Notes: generated by a model not told the origin, from the letters alone. A DNA stretch of 64,000 nt from Nostoc sp. MS1 (GCF_019976755.1 NZ_AP023441.1:4089501-4153500); one strand, 5' to 3'; shown: positions 7,871 to 16,415, counted from the first letter of the stretch. A program made the numbers and translations.

Positions 7871-9494
7871 AAATATTCAATCCAATCACTGTTAACTCTG
7901 GCGGATGCTCAACAGTAAACTGATAAGACACTTCTTGCCTACCTTGAGGTGGAATATTTAATATCCATTCCAAAATTCCCATCTCACCTAATTGAATTGG
8001 CGGTTTACTACCATTCATGCGGACTTTAATTTGCTCATCACGGCTGACGGGTAATTGTTCAGTTAATTTCAACAGACTTTCTTGATTCAGCAAGTTAGTA
8101 ATTACTAGGCGGTAAGCGTAAGTAGTTCGGCGTTGATTACCAATCAGCTTTTTATCTACTTGACGCTCAATTAAATCACGCTCAATTTTTAAACCTTCAT
8201 CAATACCTAAATTGAGGGTGAATTTTTCCCCTGGGGCAATATGTTCTAATTGAGTTGTGCCACAAAACATATCATCGCGGAAAATATTTGCTTCACCCGG
8301 TAATAAAGTTACGCCACCAGAGCTATTTTTCACATTGGCTTCCAAATAAGCAAAGCTAACTAAGCGTGGCATCGCTACATAATTAAAATTACAGGAGTAG
8401 TCATCATTAAAAACTGTGATTGTGTGAGGTGTACCATCACTGGGAATATTTCCACCGTTATTTATTTTAAAAGTAACGATGCTTCCTTCTTTGGATACCT
8501 CAGCCTTGGCTGTTTCCGCCAAAATTAAACTATCTTGGCTTTCTTCTTCTGTGGGATTGCCGACTCCAGGTGGAACAGATGTAGGTGATATGGCGGGTAG
8601 GGAAGGACTAGGCCCTAGTCTTCGTTGCGATCGCCATACTTGAAGTGTTGGTGCATCAATATACCACGGTTGCAGCTTAGGTGGAATCGTACCTAGTCCG
8701 GGTTTGGCAGTGGAAAGGGTAAGCGCTACATCTTGCCAATCCTCGCCTGTATTCTGAGTAATTTCTGCAAGATAGTTTAAATTGACTGTTTGAGTGGTGC
8801 TATGCAGGCGCAAGTCATATAAAGGAGTCCAACTGGCATGATTTACCATGTAGGAGGCTTCCAACTCAAATTCACCCTCTCCCGTGGCTTCAATTAATGC
8901 AATCAAACTTACGCTTTCGTGGGGATTGGGTGTTTGGAGAATTTCTAGAGAGTTACGGAGTGCTTCTATTTGCTTTTCTAATTCTTGCTGCTGGCTTTTA
9001 CATTCTCCAGAAGCGATCGCATATTCGCTGTATTGACTACCCAAAAAATTCAGAAAGTCTAGGGTTTCACTCAGTCCTAAATTTTTCCGTGATAGGCTTT
9101 GGGCAAAAGGTTCTTCTGTCTTTTCGCGTAAACCTTCAATAAACCTAGCTTGTAAAGATAAAGCGTCTACCTGAGCTTGTAGATGGCGTTTTTCCGTTTC
9201 TAATTGCTGAATTTGCCGACTCAAATGGGCAACACGTTCAGTAACAGGTTCAGTGGTATAGATGCGATCGCAGTTTACACCCAACAAACGCACCCCTACC
9301 GTACCTGTACCACCAACCCGAACAGACTCAGTTTCTAGAGTTACTGGCAGTGAAGCAATCACTAATTCCCTTTCTGTCCCTGATAAATGAACCCTTCCTT
9401 TGCGTGTAACTAAGGCTTTATCGTTGTACACTGTCACAGCTACAATCTGACTTTGTACTATTTTTCGCCAAGATGGTGTTTCCGGGTTAACCAC
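7869..9494 (-). CDS. DUF4139/DUF4140 (mucoidy-inhibitor-A-like) protein
   Basis: A 541-residue protein with an N-terminal DUF4140 region (QIVAVTVYNDKALVTRKGRVHLSGTERELVIASLPVTL split over residues 15-50), a coiled coil at about 88-190 (LSRQIQQLETEKRHLQAQVD, KQIEALRNSLEILQ) and a C-terminal beta-rich DUF4139 region from about residue 215 (NHASWTPLYDLRL, ITQNTGEDWQDVALTLSTA, YAYRLVITNLLNQE). A Pro/Ser-rich linker occurs near 290-320. The start is GTG. Function is unknown. The IS element inserted at the stop codon replaces TAA by TAG only. Confidence 0.8.
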   Translation of the reverse strand: MVNPETPSWRKIVQSQIVAVTVYNDKALVTRKGRVHLSGTERELVIASLPVTLETESVRVGGTGTVGVRLLGVNCDRIYTTEPVTERVAHLSRQIQQLETEKRHLQAQVDALSLQARFIEGLREKTEEPFAQSLSRKNLGLSETLDFLNFLGSQYSEYAIASGECKSQQQELEKQIEALRNSLEILQTPNPHESVSLIALIEATGEGEFELEASYMVNHASWTPLYDLRLHSTTQTVNLNYLAEITQNTGEDWQDVALTLSTAKPGLGTIPPKLQPWYIDAPTLQVWRSQRRLGPSPSLPAISPTSVPPGVGNPTEEESQDSLILAETAKAEVSKEGSIVTFKINNGGNIPSDGTPHTITVFNDDYSCNFNYVAMPRLVSFAYLEANVKNSSGGVTLLPGEANIFRDDMFCGTTQLEHIAPGEKFTLNLGIDEGLKIERDLIERQVDKKLIGNQRRTTYAYRLVITNLLNQESLLKLTEQLPVSRDEQIKVRMNGSKPPIQLGEMGILEWILNIPPQGRQEVSYQFTVEHPPELTVIGLNI

Positions 9495-9653
9495 TGCCAG
9501 TTTTTCCCCATATTAAATGATGCTCTGGTTAATTTTGCATTTTTCCAGGCATACCCATCAGCCGTCAAGCAATTTGCAATGAATTGTAAGTCATGAGTGC
9601 TGAGTGCTGAGTGTTAATCACAAATCTCTCCCCCCTCTCCCTCATCTCTGTCC

Positions 9654-10604
9654 TCACTCAACCAAACTATACTCAGGCACAGGAACAGAAGCATTTATTT
9701 GTTCTGTTTGCTCGACAAACTTCTTGGCAGCATCTAGCAGATACTCGTAGTAAGTACGAGCGACAATAGATAACTGTTTACCAGCCGGGTAAACCATGTA
9801 CCATGTCCGCTTGATGGGGAAGTTCTGCACATCCAAAATGCTGAACTCTGCTGCATCAGACAATAATGTGTGCCGAGAGAGAATAGAAATTCCTAAACCC
9901 CCGGCGATCGCTTGTTTAATCGCTTCGTTAGAGCCTAATTCCAGCTTCACTTTGACAGGAACACCTTGTTCCTCAAACAGATTTTGTACAGCGCGGCGTG
10001 TTCCTGAACCTGGTTCTCGCATAATAAACGGTTCACTGGACAAGCGTTGTATGGGAATATTTGTTTCTTTTGATAGTGGATGATTTGCTGCGGCTAATAC
10101 AACTAAAGGATTATCCAAAAATGGCTGACAATTCACATCCAAATGGTCGGGAACTTGACTCATAATGTACAAGTCATCCATGTTATTATTCATCCGCTCT
10201 AGGATGCGTTCGTGGTTGGTAACTTGCAGTGAAATCTCAATTCCTGGATAAAGTTGGCAAAAAGGCCCAAGCAAGCGGGGAATAAAATATTTGGCAGTAG
10301 TAATAACTGCTAAACGTAATTGCCCCTGTTTTAGTCCTTTTAAATCAGCCACCTTCATTTCAAACTGGGCTATAGTCTCAAAAATTTGCCGACAAGTAGC
10401 GAACAATTCTCTTCCGGCTTCGGTCAAATATAAGCGTTTGCCCACTTGCTCAAACAGTGGTAAACCAACCGATTTTGTCAGCTGCTTGATTTGCATCGAG
10501 ACGGTAGGTTGGGTGAGAAATAACTCCTCAGCCGCACGAGTAAAGCTACCGTGCCGTGCGGCGGCCTCGAACACCTTCAACTGGTGTAGTGTTGCCTGGT
10601 TCAA
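9654..10604 (-). CDS. rbcR: LysR-family regulator RbcR
   Basis: A 316-residue LysR-type transcription factor. The winged helix-turn-helix is at residues 1-65 (LHQLKVFEAAARHGSFTRAAEELFLTQPTVSMQ, in two parts), and the effector-binding domain begins near 90 (GQLRLAVITTAKYFIPRLL). The sequence is that of the cyanobacterial/plastid RbcR/CbbR group, which controls Rubisco and carbon-concentrating genes. The start is TTG at 10602-10604, chosen because GAGGAG lies 6-7 bases upstream and the N-terminus then fits the family. It lies downstream of the ccm genes on the same strand but after a 430-base gap holding duplicated operator-like repeats, so it is probably transcribed separately and autoregulated. 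Confidence 0.87.
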   Translation of the reverse strand: MNQATLHQLKVFEAAARHGSFTRAAEELFLTQPTVSMQIKQLTKSVGLPLFEQVGKRLYLTEAGRELFATCRQIFETIAQFEMKVADLKGLKQGQLRLAVITTAKYFIPRLLGPFCQLYPGIEISLQVTNHERILERMNNNMDDLYIMSQVPDHLDVNCQPFLDNPLVVLAAANHPLSKETNIPIQRLSSEPFIMREPGSGTRRAVQNLFEEQGVPVKVKLELGSNEAIKQAIAGGLGISILSRHTLLSDAAEFSILDVQNFPIKRTWYMVYPAGKQLSIVARTYYEYLLDAAKKFVEQTEQINASVPVPEYSLVE

Positions 10605-11033
10605 GGTGATTCTCCTCTAATAGCGATTTTTATAGATATACAACTAGTATCCCTGAACACCTGCACTTGATATAACTTCACCCATACAAAAGTTATGAGC
10701 TTATTATAGATAAAAATCTATCCTCGCTATTAAAAGAGAATTTGTTTTCTTATAGATGAGAAAACTTATTCTCATCATATACAAAACCTACTTCAATATG
10801 AGAACAATTACTTACTTAATAGCCTGAAAAAGCAATACTTATATAGACAAAAATCTATTCTTCCTATACAAAGAAACTTCTTTCACTTATAGAGTGGAGA
10901 AGTTATCATCAGAAAAACAAGCAAAGCGTAAGATGCCTTCCAGCTGCAAGATGAATGTTGAATACTAAGTTCTGCAATATTGAATGTGGATTATTCCCAA
11001 TTCACTATTCTCTAGTTAGTAATTCACCATTCA
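10605..11033 (-). promoter_or_regulatory. rbcR promoter region with two copies of an operator-like repeat
   Basis: Two segments of about 70 bp (10700-10770 and 10837-10905) resemble each other closely. Each begins with a dyad: ATAGATaaaaATCTAT at 10706-10721 (perfect) and ATAGACaaaaATCTAT at 10843-10858 (one mismatch). Each continues with a second CTTATAGA-type half site about 42 bases later (10749-10756 and 10886-10893). The dyads are 137 bp apart. A further TATAGATATA lies at 10631-10640. LysR proteins bind such interrupted palindromes upstream of their own genes, so these are good candidates for RbcR sites; that is inference. Confidence 0.6.
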
Positions 11034-11822
11034 TCATTCATCATTCCAAACTTCTACTTCTTCTGTAACTTTTACAGGTATAGTGGCTAAATCGGGCAAT
11101 TGTAACACTTCCCTTTCTGCAACTTGCTCTCTAATATTTATTGGTAGCCTTAACGGTTGATGCTCTTCGATCCAGCAACTTGCTATTGGTAGGGTTTGCT
11201 CTAACTCATCCAATGGGCGAGGAATTACCATTACCGCGTTTAACTCCCCAATCCTTTCAGCCTCAAACATTCCCGCTTCTACTGCAACTGCAACATTAGC
11301 TACAGAGCCGCGAATAATCGCTGTACACAAACCAGCACCAATCTTTTCGTAAGATGCTAACTGGACATCAGCCGCTTTGAGCATAGCATCACAAGCACCT
11401 ACCATCGCCGGAAAGCCTCTTGTTTCTACTAGACCAATTGCTTGGTTACTCAAACGGCTGTATTGACCTTCCTGCATTATTTGGCTTAAGCGGTTGGTAA
11501 TTGGCAAAACCACATCAAGGTTAGGAAAAGGTCGAGGAATCACCAAACTAGAAACTAGTTGCCCAAACTGTTCCGCAGTTTGTACACCAGATTCTACAGC
11601 TAGACGGACATCAGCAATTCCACCCCGGACAATCGCTGTACAGTGACCACTCCCAATTTTTTCATAACCAACCAGGTGAACTCCAGCCGACTTCAACATC
11701 ATGTCAGCAGTTCCCACAATCGCCGGAAAGCTGAGAGTTGAGACTAAACCCAAGGCTGTATCCCTGAAATCATCTTGATGACGTTGTGTCTGATTTGTGC
11801 TAGTAGAGTGCTGATTATACAT
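11034..11822 (-). CDS. ccmO: Carboxysome shell protein CcmO (tandem BMC domains)
   Basis: A 262-residue shell protein with two bacterial microcompartment domains. The first is at about residues 23-110 (ALGLVSTLSFPAIVGTADMM, GYEKIGSGHCTAIVRGGIADV); the second at about 125-212 (AIGLVETRGFPAMVGACDAM, SYEKIGAGLCTAIIRGSVANV). Each ends with an IPRP motif. Such tandem proteins form pseudohexameric trimers within the shell facets. It is the last gene of the ccm cluster, 33 bases after ccmN. The C-terminal tail (213-262) is charged and has no recognised domain. Confidence 0.93.
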   Translation of the reverse strand: MYNQHSTSTNQTQRHQDDFRDTALGLVSTLSFPAIVGTADMMLKSAGVHLVGYEKIGSGHCTAIVRGGIADVRLAVESGVQTAEQFGQLVSSLVIPRPFPNLDVVLPITNRLSQIMQEGQYSRLSNQAIGLVETRGFPAMVGACDAMLKAADVQLASYEKIGAGLCTAIIRGSVANVAVAVEAGMFEAERIGELNAVMVIPRPLDELEQTLPIASCWIEEHQPLRLPINIREQVAEREVLQLPDLATIPVKVTEEVEVWNDE

Positions 11823-11855
11823 TGTGTATTCTCCGAGATACTCTCAACTTAACAC

Positions 11856-12596
11856 TTACTCAGAGCGATCATCCCTGACAGGGTTATTTAAAGCTTGTCT
11901 ATGGGGAAACAATGTTCCTAATAGTCTTTGAATACTCCCTTGCCCGTAAATTTGATTCCCGAAGCCATTGGGAGATTCAGCCTCATTACCCGATTTTTCA
12001 TCTTCTAGACTAGGTTCTGCCACGCTAGGCTCAGTCTCATTAGTAGCATTATTTTCTACAGTAGCAGACTGATTCTCAGGTGGTGCTGGGGGTTGCGTTG
12101 TAGCCACGGAATCTTGTTGAAATTGCACAGAAGCCGATGCCCAGAAGCTAGTTGAAGTAACTACCTTACTTTCATTTTCTCTAGGCTTTTGGGTAGTAGC
12201 CTCAGATTGATTTTTATCTGGTTCTGGTGCTTCAGTTGCCAACTGCCGAGTCGTATCACCTAATATCGAACCCGGTGGTACTACCAATGCCGGAGCCACA
12301 GAACAGTTAAATAATGTTGTGGCTGCACCAATGCAAGCATTCATGCCAATTTTGCCTTGACCAACCATCAAAAAACCTGCGCCCAGGCTAACACCAGGTT
12401 CTACTTCTATCGTTCCCTCATCTACTTGCAGAATAGACCCCATGCCAATACAGACTCCTGCCCCGATGATGATTTTGCTGTTTGCGGCCGCTTGGAGTAT
12501 CACCCCTGGTGCAATGACTGCACTTGGATGAATTGTCACCTCGCCACTAATGTAAGACTCAAAGTTGTTGTGGAGGCGCAGTAGCGGCACAGACAT
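11856..12596 (-). CDS. ccmN: Carboxysome assembly protein CcmN
   Basis: CcmN links the CcmM-Rubisco core to the shell. The 246-residue chain starts with a left-handed beta-helix of hexapeptide repeats (about 15-110; TIHPSAVIAPGVIL, IGAGVCIGMGSIL). A long low-complexity Glu/Thr/Pro/Asn linker (about 115-210) follows. Near the C-terminus is an amphipathic helix, YGQGSIQRLLGTLFPHRQ, which is the encapsulation peptide that binds CcmK in characterised homologues. Between ccmN and ccmM there is a 160-base gap containing GGGGAGTG-type heptamer repeats. Confidence 0.92.
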   Translation of the reverse strand: MSVPLLRLHNNFESYISGEVTIHPSAVIAPGVILQAAANSKIIIGAGVCIGMGSILQVDEGTIEVEPGVSLGAGFLMVGQGKIGMNACIGAATTLFNCSVAPALVVPPGSILGDTTRQLATEAPEPDKNQSEATTQKPRENESKVVTSTSFWASASVQFQQDSVATTQPPAPPENQSATVENNATNETEPSVAEPSLEDEKSGNEAESPNGFGNQIYGQGSIQRLLGTLFPHRQALNNPVRDDRSE

Positions 12597-12756
12597 GGAA
12601 ATTTTAACCTCGGAAGCCTATTATCAATTGGGGAGTGAGGAGTGGGGAGTGAGAAGTGATGAGTTGGAAGCTAAGTATTAATAACTTGTCTTCCTTGTCT
12701 ACTTTTTCCACATGGTCTTCCCCTACTGCCTACTGCCTGTTCCTTACTCCCTCTCA

Positions 12757-13758
12757 CTATGGACGCTGAATAATTGATTCCAACACGCGGCGCTTGGCTT
12801 TGGGTTCTATACCAATGATGCGGACGTATTCTCCAGCAAATTCAGATAAAGCGGCTTCTACGGCTGCGATCGCTTCTCTTTCGGAATTGCCAGAAATTGG
12901 GCCTGTGCTACTCCAAGAACCTGTGCGGAATCTTCTCTGGTCTACGTGTTCAATGCTAAGTTTATACCCACCACCAATTATTTGCTTAATCTGATCTACT
13001 ACCTCAGAACTCAAGCGGGTAGCGGTGGCAGTTGCAGATGAAGCAGACGCACTAGGTACGGTTCTTTGGCCGCTACCAGATGAAGATGGAGCTACTTGAC
13101 CGTTGGGGCGTTGAACGATGCTTTCTAGGACACGGCGTTTAGCTTTGGGGTCAATACCAATTAACCGCACGTATTCGCCCTGATGATTATCTATACACTC
13201 TTCTAAAGCGGAAACAACTTCATTGGCGGAGGTTGCATTAATGGGTGTACAGCTATTCCAAGAACCTGTACGGAAGCGTCGCTCATCTACGTGTTCGGTT
13301 CCAATCTTGTAACCACCAGCCAATAACTGACGAATTTGCTCTATAGTTTCAGCGCTAATTCTGCCACTGCCTGCACCATTGCTGTAACCGTTGCCGTTGC
13401 TGTGACTGTTGCCATTGCTGCTGTAGCTACCATTAGTGCTAGCAGCAGGAGCTTTAAAGTTGGTAGAACCTGTTGCAACAACACCATCGGGACGCTGAAT
13501 AATTGTTTCCAGCACGCGGCGCTTACCTTTAGGATCAATACCAAACAGACGCACATACTCGCCACTGTGGTCAGCTAAACAAGATTCTAAAGCTCTTACA
13601 GCATCACCTACTGAACGCGCTTCAAGGGGCTGGCAGCTAGTCCAAGAACCTGTACGGAACCTTCTTTGGTCTACGTGTTCTGTACCAATCTTGTAGCCCT
13701 GCTCTAATAGATAGCGTACTTGCTCTATGGTGTCTGCACCCAAGCTGTTGCTTGCCAC
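12757..13758 (-). CDS. Probable internal translation product CcmM35 (three SSU-like modules only)
   Basis: Inside ccmM, in frame, a GTG codon (13756-13758) is preceded by AAGGAG (13766-13771) with a 7-base gap. Translation from here would give a 333-residue protein starting just before the first SSU-like module (VASNSLGADTIEQVR). Production of a short CcmM form from an internal start is established for Synechococcus PCC 7942. The Shine-Dalgarno seen here supports the same arrangement in this organism. Confidence 0.75.
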   Translation of the reverse strand: MASNSLGADTIEQVRYLLEQGYKIGTEHVDQRRFRTGSWTSCQPLEARSVGDAVRALESCLADHSGEYVRLFGIDPKGKRRVLETIIQRPDGVVATGSTNFKAPAASTNGSYSSNGNSHSNGNGYSNGAGSGRISAETIEQIRQLLAGGYKIGTEHVDERRFRTGSWNSCTPINATSANEVVSALEECIDNHQGEYVRLIGIDPKAKRRVLESIVQRPNGQVAPSSSGSGQRTVPSASASSATATATRLSSEVVDQIKQIIGGGYKLSIEHVDQRRFRTGSWSSTGPISGNSEREAIAAVEAALSEFAGEYVRIIGIEPKAKRRVLESIIQRP

Positions 13759-14433
13759 TTCACTACTCCTTTCTAATCCTTTAAATTGATTACTAGTATA
13801 AGATTTAACTTCTTCATTGCGAAGAGGGGCAATACACTTGCTATCCGCAGCACAAAGATACCCAGTACGCAACGCTTGATTAATGCCGATGACATGATGA
13901 GCAAAATCCTTGTCTTGAGGTTGCACATCAGGCAAGCGATCGGCCTGCTTTTGATTGGTAATAATTGCTCCCGAAGGAACATACTTACCAGGGGGAACCT
14001 CTACATCTTTAACTAAAGCGTGCATCATAACGATACAGCCAGCCCCTACCTTGGCATTAAATACTGTAGAGCGAAAACCGATAAACGAATTTTCCCCAAC
14101 GTAAGCAGGGCCGTGAATCAGCGCCATGTGGGTCAAGGAAGAATTTTTACCTACCCAAACCGAGTATTCTTGGTTGTCGTCACCAACTACTCGACCTTGC
14201 TCCAATCCGTGAATCACTACACCATCTTGAATATTAGTGTTTTCACCAATATAAAACGGTGTGCCTTCATCGGCTCTAATTGAAGTCCCTGGAGCAATGA
14301 TGACATTTGCACCTATCCGAACATCCCCAATAATGTTAGAAAACGGATGTACAAAAGCGGTTTCATGGATTTGGGCTTCAGCCAAGCTCCTCGACCACGG
14401 GGTTGGGGGGGCCGCCGTGCTGCGGACTGCCAT
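12757..14433 (-). CDS. ccmM: Carboxysome scaffold CcmM, gamma-carbonic anhydrase with three Rubisco-small-subunit-like domains
   Basis: CcmM condenses Rubisco into the procarboxysome. The start chosen is the ATG at 14431-14433 (MAVRSTAAPPTPWSRSLAEA), preceded by GGAGGA eight bases upstream, giving 558 residues; an upstream in-frame ATG would add 11 residues that family members lack. Residues 1-200 are a gamma-carbonic-anhydrase-like beta-helix (HPFSNIIGDVRIGANVIIAPGTSI split, NIQDGVVIHGL). Three SSU-like modules follow at about 228-315, 362-450 and 475-558, each with a GYKIGTEHVDQRRFRTGSW-type motif, separated by Ser/Asn/Gly linkers. Each module ends QRP. Confidence 0.96.
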   Translation of the reverse strand: MAVRSTAAPPTPWSRSLAEAQIHETAFVHPFSNIIGDVRIGANVIIAPGTSIRADEGTPFYIGENTNIQDGVVIHGLEQGRVVGDDNQEYSVWVGKNSSLTHMALIHGPAYVGENSFIGFRSTVFNAKVGAGCIVMMHALVKDVEVPPGKYVPSGAIITNQKQADRLPDVQPQDKDFAHHVIGINQALRTGYLCAADSKCIAPLRNEEVKSYTSNQFKGLERSSEVASNSLGADTIEQVRYLLEQGYKIGTEHVDQRRFRTGSWTSCQPLEARSVGDAVRALESCLADHSGEYVRLFGIDPKGKRRVLETIIQRPDGVVATGSTNFKAPAASTNGSYSSNGNSHSNGNGYSNGAGSGRISAETIEQIRQLLAGGYKIGTEHVDERRFRTGSWNSCTPINATSANEVVSALEECIDNHQGEYVRLIGIDPKAKRRVLESIVQRPNGQVAPSSSGSGQRTVPSASASSATATATRLSSEVVDQIKQIIGGGYKLSIEHVDQRRFRTGSWSSTGPISGNSEREAIAAVEAALSEFAGEYVRIIGIEPKAKRRVLESIIQRP

Positions 14434-14624
14434 TGCGAGATTCCTCCTAAATTTGTCAGTTGTCAATAGTCCATAGTCAATAGTCTTTATCTGTTGACTG
14501 TTGACCTTTACAGGTACTCTTTCCTACGGGACGCTACGCGAACGAGAACCCCTTCGGGGAACGATAGTTGCTTTCCGACGCAAGGCGACAGGAACGCACG
14601 ATCTCACTGTTGACTGTTGACTGC
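14434..14624. repeat. STRR-flanked dispersed repeat inside the ccm operon
   Basis: The ccmL-ccmM gap contains TTGACTGTTGAC heptamer repeats on both sides (around 14492 and 14608) of a GC-rich, partly palindromic unit at about 14523-14602 that includes ACGGGACGCTACGCGAACG and CCCCTTCGGGG. Such units are typical of dispersed repeats in Nostoc genomes. It carries no gene and lies within a transcribed operon. Confidence 0.6.
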
Positions 14625-14930
14625 TTATCTATACTGGTCTTTTTTACTGTAAATGAGACGATCTTCAACGTGAATAGTATCAATTATCGCCACCACTGCG
14701 GCATCTAAAGGCCGTTGCTCGTTACCAAGTATTTGACGCGCCGCACTACCACGGCTAATCAATACCCACTCATCTACTCCTGCACCTACGCTATTATCTG
14801 CTGCTACCTCGTATTTTTGCAGGAGGTTTCCTTCTTCATCTACTAATTGCAACAAAAGTAGTTTAACACCTCTAAGACTTGGGTCTTTTTGGGTGCTAAC
14901 TACTGTGCCACGGACTTTAGCAATTTGCAT
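14625..14930 (-). CDS. ccmL: Carboxysome vertex protein CcmL
   Basis: A 101-residue EutN/CcmL-family protein that forms the pentamers closing the vertices of the icosahedral shell. The sequence begins MQIAKVRGTVVSTQKDPSL and includes GAGVDEWVLISRGSAARQ and the C-terminal DAAVVAIIDTI, all characteristic. It starts six bases after the ccmK1 stop on the same strand, so translational coupling is likely. Length is normal. Confidence 0.96.
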   Translation of the reverse strand: MQIAKVRGTVVSTQKDPSLRGVKLLLLQLVDEEGNLLQKYEVAADNSVGAGVDEWVLISRGSAARQILGNEQRPLDAAVVAIIDTIHVEDRLIYSKKDQYR

Positions 14931-14936
14931 TACTAA

Positions 14937-15281
14937 TTACGGTCTTCTGCCGAAAGGACGGATTGCGTTAACGTTTTCCCGGAACTGTTCTACATCTTCT
15001 GTATAACGAATTGGCAGGACATATTCTAAGTTTTCGTGGGGACGAGCAATGATGTGTGTAGACAATACTTGTCCGCCGTTGACACGCTTAACTGATTCAA
15101 CACCTGCTCCTACAGATGCTTGTACCTCAGACACATCGCCTCTAACGATGACTGTTACCCGACCGCTACCAATTTTCTCGTAACCTACTAAAGTGACACG
15201 AGCGGCTTTCACCATCGCGTCTGCGGCTTCTACAACTGCTGGAAAGCCTAGCGTTTCTACCATTCCTACTGCAATAGACAT
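14937..15281 (-). CDS. ccmK1: Carboxysome shell hexamer protein CcmK (CcmK1-like)
   Basis: A single-BMC-domain facet protein of 114 residues. The start chosen is the ATG at 15279-15281 giving MSIAVGMVETLGFPAVVEAAD; a TTG five codons upstream is also open but unlikely. Conserved parts are VGYEKIGSGRVTVIVRGDVSEV and the C-terminal IARPHENLEYVLPIRY. It has a longer tail (ENVNAIRPFGRRP) than the preceding CcmK, which is the usual difference between CcmK1 and CcmK2 types. The pore loop KIGSGR is standard. Confidence 0.93.
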   Translation of the reverse strand: MSIAVGMVETLGFPAVVEAADAMVKAARVTLVGYEKIGSGRVTVIVRGDVSEVQASVGAGVESVKRVNGGQVLSTHIIARPHENLEYVLPIRYTEDVEQFRENVNAIRPFGRRP

Positions 15282-15411
15282 TTTTTTGATTCCCAAATAA
15301 AGTTTCTAGCCCGAACTCCAGCTATGCTCAAGATGGCGACCCCGTTGATGTGTTTTTTTACTCAGCTTTTAGTACAGCGCAACGTAAATAAAACTACCAT
15401 TCAAACTTGAT

Positions 15412-15436
15412 AAAAAGCTTACTAAATCAGCTTTTT
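15412..15436 (-). terminator. Intercistronic hairpin between ccmK2 and ccmK1
   Basis: An 8-bp perfect stem (AAAAAGCT at 15412-15419 with AGCTTTTT at 15429-15436) encloses a 9-base loop. On the minus strand the 3' arm ends in five U residues. It lies 16 bases after the ccmK2 stop. A partial terminator here would give more of the first CcmK than of the rest of the operon; function is inference. Confidence 0.45.
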
Positions 15437-15452
15437 GCTTTCTATTCGTTAC

Positions 15453-15761
15453 TTAAGTACGGAACTGTTCTACAGCTTCCGTATAACGAATCGGCAGCAC
15501 ATACTCCAGGTTTTCATGGGGACGAGCGATGATATGAGTAGATACCACTTCACCACCATTTACTCTTCTTGCAGCTTCAATGCCAGCAGCTACAGATGCC
15601 TGTACTTCAGAGACATCCCCCCGCACAATTACGGTGACTCTTGCACTACCAATTTTTTCATATCCTACCAAAGTTACGCGGGCAGCTTTCACCATCGCGT
15701 CAGCAGCTTCTACTACTGCGGGAAAGCCTTTAGTCTCAATCATTCCAACTGCAATTGGCAT
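15453..15761 (-). CDS. ccmK2: Carboxysome shell hexamer protein CcmK (CcmK2-like)
   Basis: A 102-residue single-BMC protein, MPIAVGMIETKGFPAVVEAAD, with VGYEKIGSARVTVIVRGDV and the C-terminal RPHENLEYVLPIRYTEAVEQF. CcmK2-type proteins are the main facet component. It is the first gene of the ccm cluster, with AGGAG eight bases upstream of the ATG. A small AGCTCA/TGAGCT dyad lies at 15822-15836 in its probable leader. The 156-base gap to the next ccmK contains a hairpin that may attenuate downstream genes. Confidence 0.95.
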   Translation of the reverse strand: MPIAVGMIETKGFPAVVEAADAMVKAARVTLVGYEKIGSARVTVIVRGDVSEVQASVAAGIEAARRVNGGEVVSTHIIARPHENLEYVLPIRYTEAVEQFRT

Positions 15762-16415
15762 CGCAGAACTCCTAAAAAATTAATCCAATCAATACGGTGG
15801 GCGTGAAATTTTGGACGGGGAAGCTCATCTTGAGCTATCAAAACACTTCCAAATTAAGCATAGAAAAGCTTGGCGCTTCTGGCAATATAAATTAGTATAA
15901 TAGTTTATGATAAAAAAGTTTAAAAAAACTTAACAATTTTTTATACCAGGGTTGACTGTAATCAAAGTTCATTGATCCCTATAGCAACCGCTTATGCTTT
16001 ATAATTTTTTTATGACAATCATAAAAAAGTATTGATAGCCAAGACGAACTCTATCTGGTGGGGAGTATAGAGAGGCTGTAAATTTTACAGTTTCTATGTT
16101 TCCTTGGTTTTGCAATACCTTTCAAAATTGTCTAGAAAACACATAATCTATATTTATATATCATATAAAATTACTTTCTTAAACCAAAAGGATTGATTGG
16201 GTAATAGAAAGAAAAATGTCATAAAAGCTAGTTTTTGAGTAAGGAACTTATTTCTAATTACAGTTTAGTGGAGAAGATAAGCACAAAATCACTATTTAAG
16301 TTTGATGAAAAAAAATTAAAAAAAACATAGCTTTTGAAAAAGATTATTTTTTTTAGTAAATCATTGTTTTAAGAGTTTTAAAAAAGTTAATGCTGAGTCT
16401 TCAAGGGCAATCTAA
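15762..16415. promoter_or_regulatory. Divergent control region between ccmK2 and ndhF4
   Basis: These 654 AT-rich bases separate two carbon-concentrating operons read in opposite directions and hold no gene. The clearest landmark is a perfect 10-bp dyad, TTTTTTATGA-CAA-TCATAAAAAA, at 16006-16028. It could be an operator for a carbon-responsive regulator or the hairpin of a small transcript. No certain -35/-10 pair could be assigned. Confidence 0.45.

Noticed and set aside
13336..13578. Open frames within ccmM on both strands
   Set aside because: Shadows of the repeated Ser/Asn linker and SSU-like modules; no codon pattern or start site of their own.
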